From: SG-bin9 sp049323835
GTDB taxonomy: Bacteria; Pseudomonadota; Alphaproteobacteria; Rhizobiales; Xanthobacteraceae
Length of the DNA: 26,667 nucleotides
Direction of reading: 5' to 3'
NCBI GenBank assembly: GCA_049323835.1
Contig: JBMOOJ010000030.1
Span: forward strand, 1 to 26,667
The notes beneath the pieces are model-generated. The model was given only the letters and a program-made list of their open reading frames with translations. It was not told the DNA's origin and searched no databases. Made by a program: the position numbers and the translations under genes. The first letter of the stretch is position 1. The number at the start of each line of letters is the position of its first letter. Positions 23,661 to 26,667 of this stretch are shown here, one piece after another.

Positions 23661-24653
23661 ATGTACACTCAGGCGCTCAACGCAGTCGACACAGACGTTG
23701 CCAATATCGAGGACGCCGCGCAGGCGTCACGTTTTCAGGCGCGCATCGACGCGGACGATCGCATCGAGGCGAACGACTGGATGCCGGCGGCCTATCGCCG
23801 GACGCTGACGCGCCAGATCTCCCAGCATGCGCATTCTGAAATCGTCGGCATGCTGCCGGAAGGCAACTGGATCACGCGCGCGCCGACCTTGCGCCGCAAG
23901 GCCGCGCTACTTGCCAAGGTTCAGGACGAGTGCGGTCATGGCCTCTATCTTTACGCGGCGGCGGAAACGCTGGGCACGTCGCGCGAAGAGCTCGTCGATG
24001 CGATGCTGAGCGGTAAGGCGAAGTATTCCTCGATCTTCAACTATCCGACGCCGACGTGGGCTGACATCGGCGCGATCGGCTGGCTCGTCGATGGCGCGGC
24101 GATCATGAATCAGATTCCGCTGTGCCGCTGTTCGTATGGTCCTTATGCGCGCGCGATGATCCGCGTCTGCAAGGAAGAGTCGTTCCATCAGCGTCAGGGT
24201 TACGAAATCATGGTGACGCTGTCGCGTGGCACGCCCGAGCAGAAGGCGATGGCGCAGGACGCACTGAACCGCTGGTGGTGGCCGTGCCTGATGATGTTCG
24301 GCCCGCCGGACACAAGCAGCCAACACAGCGATCAGTCCATGAACTGGAAGATCAAGCGCTTCTCCAACGACGACCTGCGTCAGAAATTCGTCGATGCGAC
24401 GGTGCCGCAGGCGCAGTATCTCGGGCTGACGATCCCCGATGCGGATCTGAAATGGAACGAGGAAACGAAGCACTGGGACTACGGCACGATCGACTGGGAC
24501 GAATTCAAGCAGGTGCTCGCCGGCAACGGCCCGTGTAACCGCGATCGCATGGCCGCGCGCCGGAAGGCTCACGCCGAGGGTGAATGGGTACGCGAAGCCG
24601 CCGCCGCTTACGCCGAGAAGCAGAAGGCGCGCCGCGCAGCGGCAGCTGCCTGA
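23661..24653 (+). CDS. paaA: 1,2-phenylacetyl-CoA epoxidase, catalytic subunit PaaA
   Basis: A 330-residue catalytic alpha subunit of the multicomponent diiron oxygenase that epoxidises the ring of phenylacetyl-CoA. Candidate iron ligands lie in four-helix-bundle motifs: E60 (HSEIVG), E90 and H93 (DECGHG), and E173 with H176 (KEESFH). The C-terminal WDYGTIDWDEFKQVLAGNGPCNRDRMAARR is the conserved PaaA tail. The length is slightly above the E. coli protein because of an N-terminal extension (about residues 1-25). GAGGAGG lies upstream of the ATG. It works with PaaC as a heterodimer core, and PaaE supplies electrons. Confidence 0.97.
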   Translation: MYTQALNAVDTDVANIEDAAQASRFQARIDADDRIEANDWMPAAYRRTLTRQISQHAHSEIVGMLPEGNWITRAPTLRRKAALLAKVQDECGHGLYLYAAAETLGTSREELVDAMLSGKAKYSSIFNYPTPTWADIGAIGWLVDGAAIMNQIPLCRCSYGPYARAMIRVCKEESFHQRQGYEIMVTLSRGTPEQKAMAQDALNRWWWPCLMMFGPPDTSSQHSDQSMNWKIKRFSNDDLRQKFVDATVPQAQYLGLTIPDADLKWNEETKHWDYGTIDWDEFKQVLAGNGPCNRDRMAARRKAHAEGEWVREAAAAYAEKQKARRAAAAA

Positions 24654-24664
24654 CGGAGGACACC

Positions 24665-24952
24665 ATGACCACACCGAACACCCAGCTCTGGGAAGTCTTC
24701 ATCCGCAGCCGCAACGGTCTCGCGCACAAGCATTGCGGCTCGCTGCACGCGGCCGACGCGACACTGGCGCTGCAGGCCGCGCGCGACATCTACACCCGCC
24801 GCGGCGAGGGATTGTCGATCTGGGTCGTGCCGTCGAACGCCATTGTTGCTTCCGATCCGTCTGAGAAGGGCATGATGTTCGAGCCGGCGATGTCGAAGAT
24901 CTACCGGCACCCGACGTTCTACGATGTGCCCGACGAAGTCGGCCACATGTGA
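24665..24952 (+). CDS. paaB: 1,2-phenylacetyl-CoA epoxidase subunit PaaB
   Basis: A 95-residue small subunit, the same length as E. coli PaaB. The opening TQLWEVFIRSRNGLAHKHCGSLHA and the segment ARDIYTRRGEGLSIWVVPS are diagnostic; the end is YDVPDEVGHM. The ATG at 24665 follows GGAGG (24655-24659). PaaB has no catalytic centre and is thought to bridge the PaaAC core and the reductase PaaE. It is 11 bp after paaA. The following 68-bp gap before paaC holds only paaC's ribosome site (AGGAA). Confidence 0.97.
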   Translation: MTTPNTQLWEVFIRSRNGLAHKHCGSLHAADATLALQAARDIYTRRGEGLSIWVVPSNAIVASDPSEKGMMFEPAMSKIYRHPTFYDVPDEVGHM

Positions 24953-25020
24953 GCGCCGAAGCCGGCTTGTGACTGCACGGTCGCGTCGCGCGGCCTCGAT
25001 GATATCAGGAACATACGATC

Positions 25021-25797
25021 ATGGCGGCAGGTTCGATTTTCGTGACCGAAAGCCCGCTGGTGCTGTACGCGCTGCGCCGGGCCGACGATGCGCTGATTCT
25101 CGGCCATCGCCTGTCGGAGTGGTGCGGCCACGGGCCGATGCTCGAAGAGGACATGGCGCTCGCCAACATGGGCCTCGACCTGATCGGGCAGGCGCGCGAA
25201 CTTTACACGTATGCGGGGAAGGTCGAAGGCGCGGGCCACGACGAGGACAAGCTCGCGTATCTGCGCGACGTGCTTCAGTACCGCAACCTATTGCTGGTCG
25301 AGCAGCCGAACGGTGACTTCGCCAAGACCATCGTGCGGCAGTTTTTCTACTCAGCGTTCGCCGATCCGTACTGGCGCGCGATGATGGGTTCAACCGACGC
25401 GACGCTGGCGGCAATCGCCGCGAAGTCCGAGAAGGAAAGCGCCTATCATCTTCGCCACACCGCCGAGTGGATGATCCGTCTCGGCGACGGCACAGTGGAA
25501 AGCGCGCGCCGCGCGCAGGCGGCGGTCGACGATCTCTGGGCGTTCACGGGCGAGCTGTTCCACAAGGACGACAGCGACGCCGCGCTGATTGCGTCCGGCG
25601 CGATTATCGATCCGGAAACGCTGCGTGGGCGCTGGGCGGATACGGTCGAGGCCGTGCTCCATCAGGCGCTGCTGAAGAAGCCGTCGAACGACTGGATGCA
25701 GAAGGGCGGCCGCAGCGGCCGTCACACCGAGCATCTCGGCCACCTCCTGAGCGAGCTGCAATCGATGCAGCGGACATTCCCGGGCGCGACATGGTGA
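25021..25797 (+). CDS. paaC: 1,2-phenylacetyl-CoA epoxidase, structural subunit PaaC
   Basis: A 258-residue helical subunit (E. coli 248). It has the ferritin-like fold segments LSEWCGHGPMLEEDMALANMGLDLIGQARELY and YHLRHTAEWMIRLGDGT, which are PaaC hallmarks. PaaC has the bundle of PaaA but usually lacks a working metal site; it stabilises PaaA and helps bind CoA. Residues near the end, MQKGGRSGRHTEHLGHLLSELQ, match the conserved C-terminus. It overlaps the start of paaD by seven bases. Confidence 0.97.
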   Translation: MAAGSIFVTESPLVLYALRRADDALILGHRLSEWCGHGPMLEEDMALANMGLDLIGQARELYTYAGKVEGAGHDEDKLAYLRDVLQYRNLLLVEQPNGDFAKTIVRQFFYSAFADPYWRAMMGSTDATLAAIAAKSEKESAYHLRHTAEWMIRLGDGTVESARRAQAAVDDLWAFTGELFHKDDSDAALIASGAIIDPETLRGRWADTVEAVLHQALLKKPSNDWMQKGGRSGRHTEHLGHLLSELQSMQRTFPGATW

Positions 25798-26291
25798 CGA
25801 GTCACGAGGTACGCGACCTGCAGCAGGCCGCATGGGATGCGGCCGCGCAAGTGGTCGATCCGGAAATTCCGGTACTCACCATCGCCGACCTCGGCGTCCT
25901 GCGCGACGTGACCGTTACCGGTGACGGCGTCGAGGTGTCGATTACGCCGACCTATTCCGGGTGCCCGGCAATGAACATGATTGCGCTGGAGATCGAACTG
26001 GCGCTGACGCGGCAGGGCATTCGCAATCCGAAGGTGAAGACCGTGCTCTCGCCGGCCTGGACCACGGACTGGATGACCGAGGATGGCCGCCGCAAGCTGA
26101 AGGACTACGGCATCGCGCCGCCGATCGCCGGCAGCGGCCGCCGTGCACTGTTCGGCGAGCAGGAGGTTGCGTGCCCCCAGTGTGGTTCGACCGAGACCGA
26201 GGTGTTGTCGGAATTCGGCTCGACCTCGTGCAAGGCGCTGTGGCGCTGCCGTGCGTGCCGCGAGCCGTTCGACTATTTCAAGTGCCATTGA
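25791..26291 (+). CDS. paaD: phenylacetate-CoA oxygenase assembly protein PaaD
   Basis: A 166-residue protein (E. coli 165). The first two thirds form a MIP18/DUF59 domain with VVDPEIPVLTIADLGVLRDV and TPTYSGCPAMNMI, carrying the conserved cysteine. The last 40 residues are a zinc-ribbon-like segment with C-x2-C pairs (CPQCG and CRAC) and a final CH. PaaD is thought to help assemble the metal centres of the epoxidase complex. The start is ATG 25791, with GTG 25794 as the alternative; both overlap the end of paaC. Confidence 0.95.
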   Translation: MVTSHEVRDLQQAAWDAAAQVVDPEIPVLTIADLGVLRDVTVTGDGVEVSITPTYSGCPAMNMIALEIELALTRQGIRNPKVKTVLSPAWTTDWMTEDGRRKLKDYGIAPPIAGSGRRALFGEQEVACPQCGSTETEVLSEFGSTSCKALWRCRACREPFDYFKCH

Positions 26292-26302
26292 GGCCGATCA
26301 TT

Positions 26303-26667
26303 ATGTCAGCGCAAACACCGAAATTCCATCGCCTCGCTATCGACGATTTGCGCCGCGAGACGGACGACGCGGTGTCGATGACCTTCGCCATTCCCCGGGA
26401 GCTGTCGGAGGATTACGACTTCGCGCCGGGACAGTACCTGACGTTGCGAACGACGATGGACGGCGAGGAGGTTCGCCGCTCGTATTCGATCTGTTCGAGC
26501 CCGGACGATCATGAGCTGCGTATCGCGGTGAAGAAGGTCGACGGCGGCGCGTTCTCGACCTGGGCGCTGGAAGACCTGAAATCCGGTGACGAACTCGACG
26601 TGATGACGCCGACCGGCCGTTTCGGCGTCGCGCATGCACCCGATCAGGCGCGCATCCATGTCGGCTT
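26303..26667 (+). CDS. paaE: 1,2-phenylacetyl-CoA epoxidase reductase PaaE, N-terminal part
   Basis: The first 121 codons of the reductase, cut by the window end; the full protein is about 355 residues. The visible part is the FAD-binding domain of the ferredoxin-NADP reductase superfamily: FAPGQYLTLR, then RSYSICSSP (59-67), which binds FAD, and KVDGGAFSTW, which contacts its pyrophosphate. The NADPH domain and C-terminal 2Fe-2S domain would follow outside. It passes electrons from NADPH to the PaaAC diiron centre. GAGG precedes the ATG, and the gap to paaD is 11 bp. Confidence 0.95.
   Translation, partial: MSAQTPKFHRLAIDDLRRETDDAVSMTFAIPRELSEDYDFAPGQYLTLRTTMDGEEVRRSYSICSSPDDHELRIAVKKVDGGAFSTWALEDLKSGDELDVMTPTGRFGVAHAPDQARIHVG

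Overview
The window is GC-rich, densely packed bacterial DNA. It reads as chromosome of an alphaproteobacterium, probably of the Bradyrhizobium/Rhodopseudomonas/Afipia group. That assignment is inferred from base composition, codon use, the number of solute transporters, and the look of LeuA, the PPK2 kinase and the paa genes; no marker gene is present to prove it. No transposase, integrase, phage gene or CRISPR array was seen.

Layout. (1) 1-2295, + strand: the end of a NitT/TauT-type ABC permease, its periplasmic binding protein, and a PPK2 polyphosphate kinase. (2) 2296-4283: leuA, preceded by a previously unlisted 40-codon leader ORF ending in a leucine-codon cluster that runs into a stem-loop (a leucine attenuator), and followed by a strong terminator. 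(3) 4417-7317: a three-gene TRAP transporter (binding protein, small and large membrane subunits) with a stem-loop between the first two genes. (4) 7494-7569: tRNA-Lys(CTT). (5) 7708-13641, - strand: a six-gene operon for a UgpBAEC-like ABC importer ending in two overlapping 274-residue GpdQ-like metallophosphoesterases, with a divergent LysR-type regulator (13796-14674). (6) 14744-22514: a GntR/FCD regulator divergent from a dipeptide-type ABC importer (Tat-exported binding protein, two permeases, one fused double ATPase) that continues into an AtzG-like small subunit and an AtzE-family amidase. (7) 22705 to the end: paaX and paaABCDE, the aerobic phenylacetyl-CoA epoxidase module, cut off inside paaE.

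How it works together. Most of the window follows one logic: a substrate-specific importer, a local regulator, and the first intracellular enzyme. Operon 5 suggests import and hydrolysis of a phosphodiester such as a glycerophosphodiester. Operon 6 suggests import and hydrolysis of an amide or ureide-like compound. The paa genes convert phenylacetyl-CoA to its ring 1,2-epoxide. The two import-plus-hydrolase operons are the best candidates for undescribed systems; the leuA leader is the clearest unannotated regulatory element.
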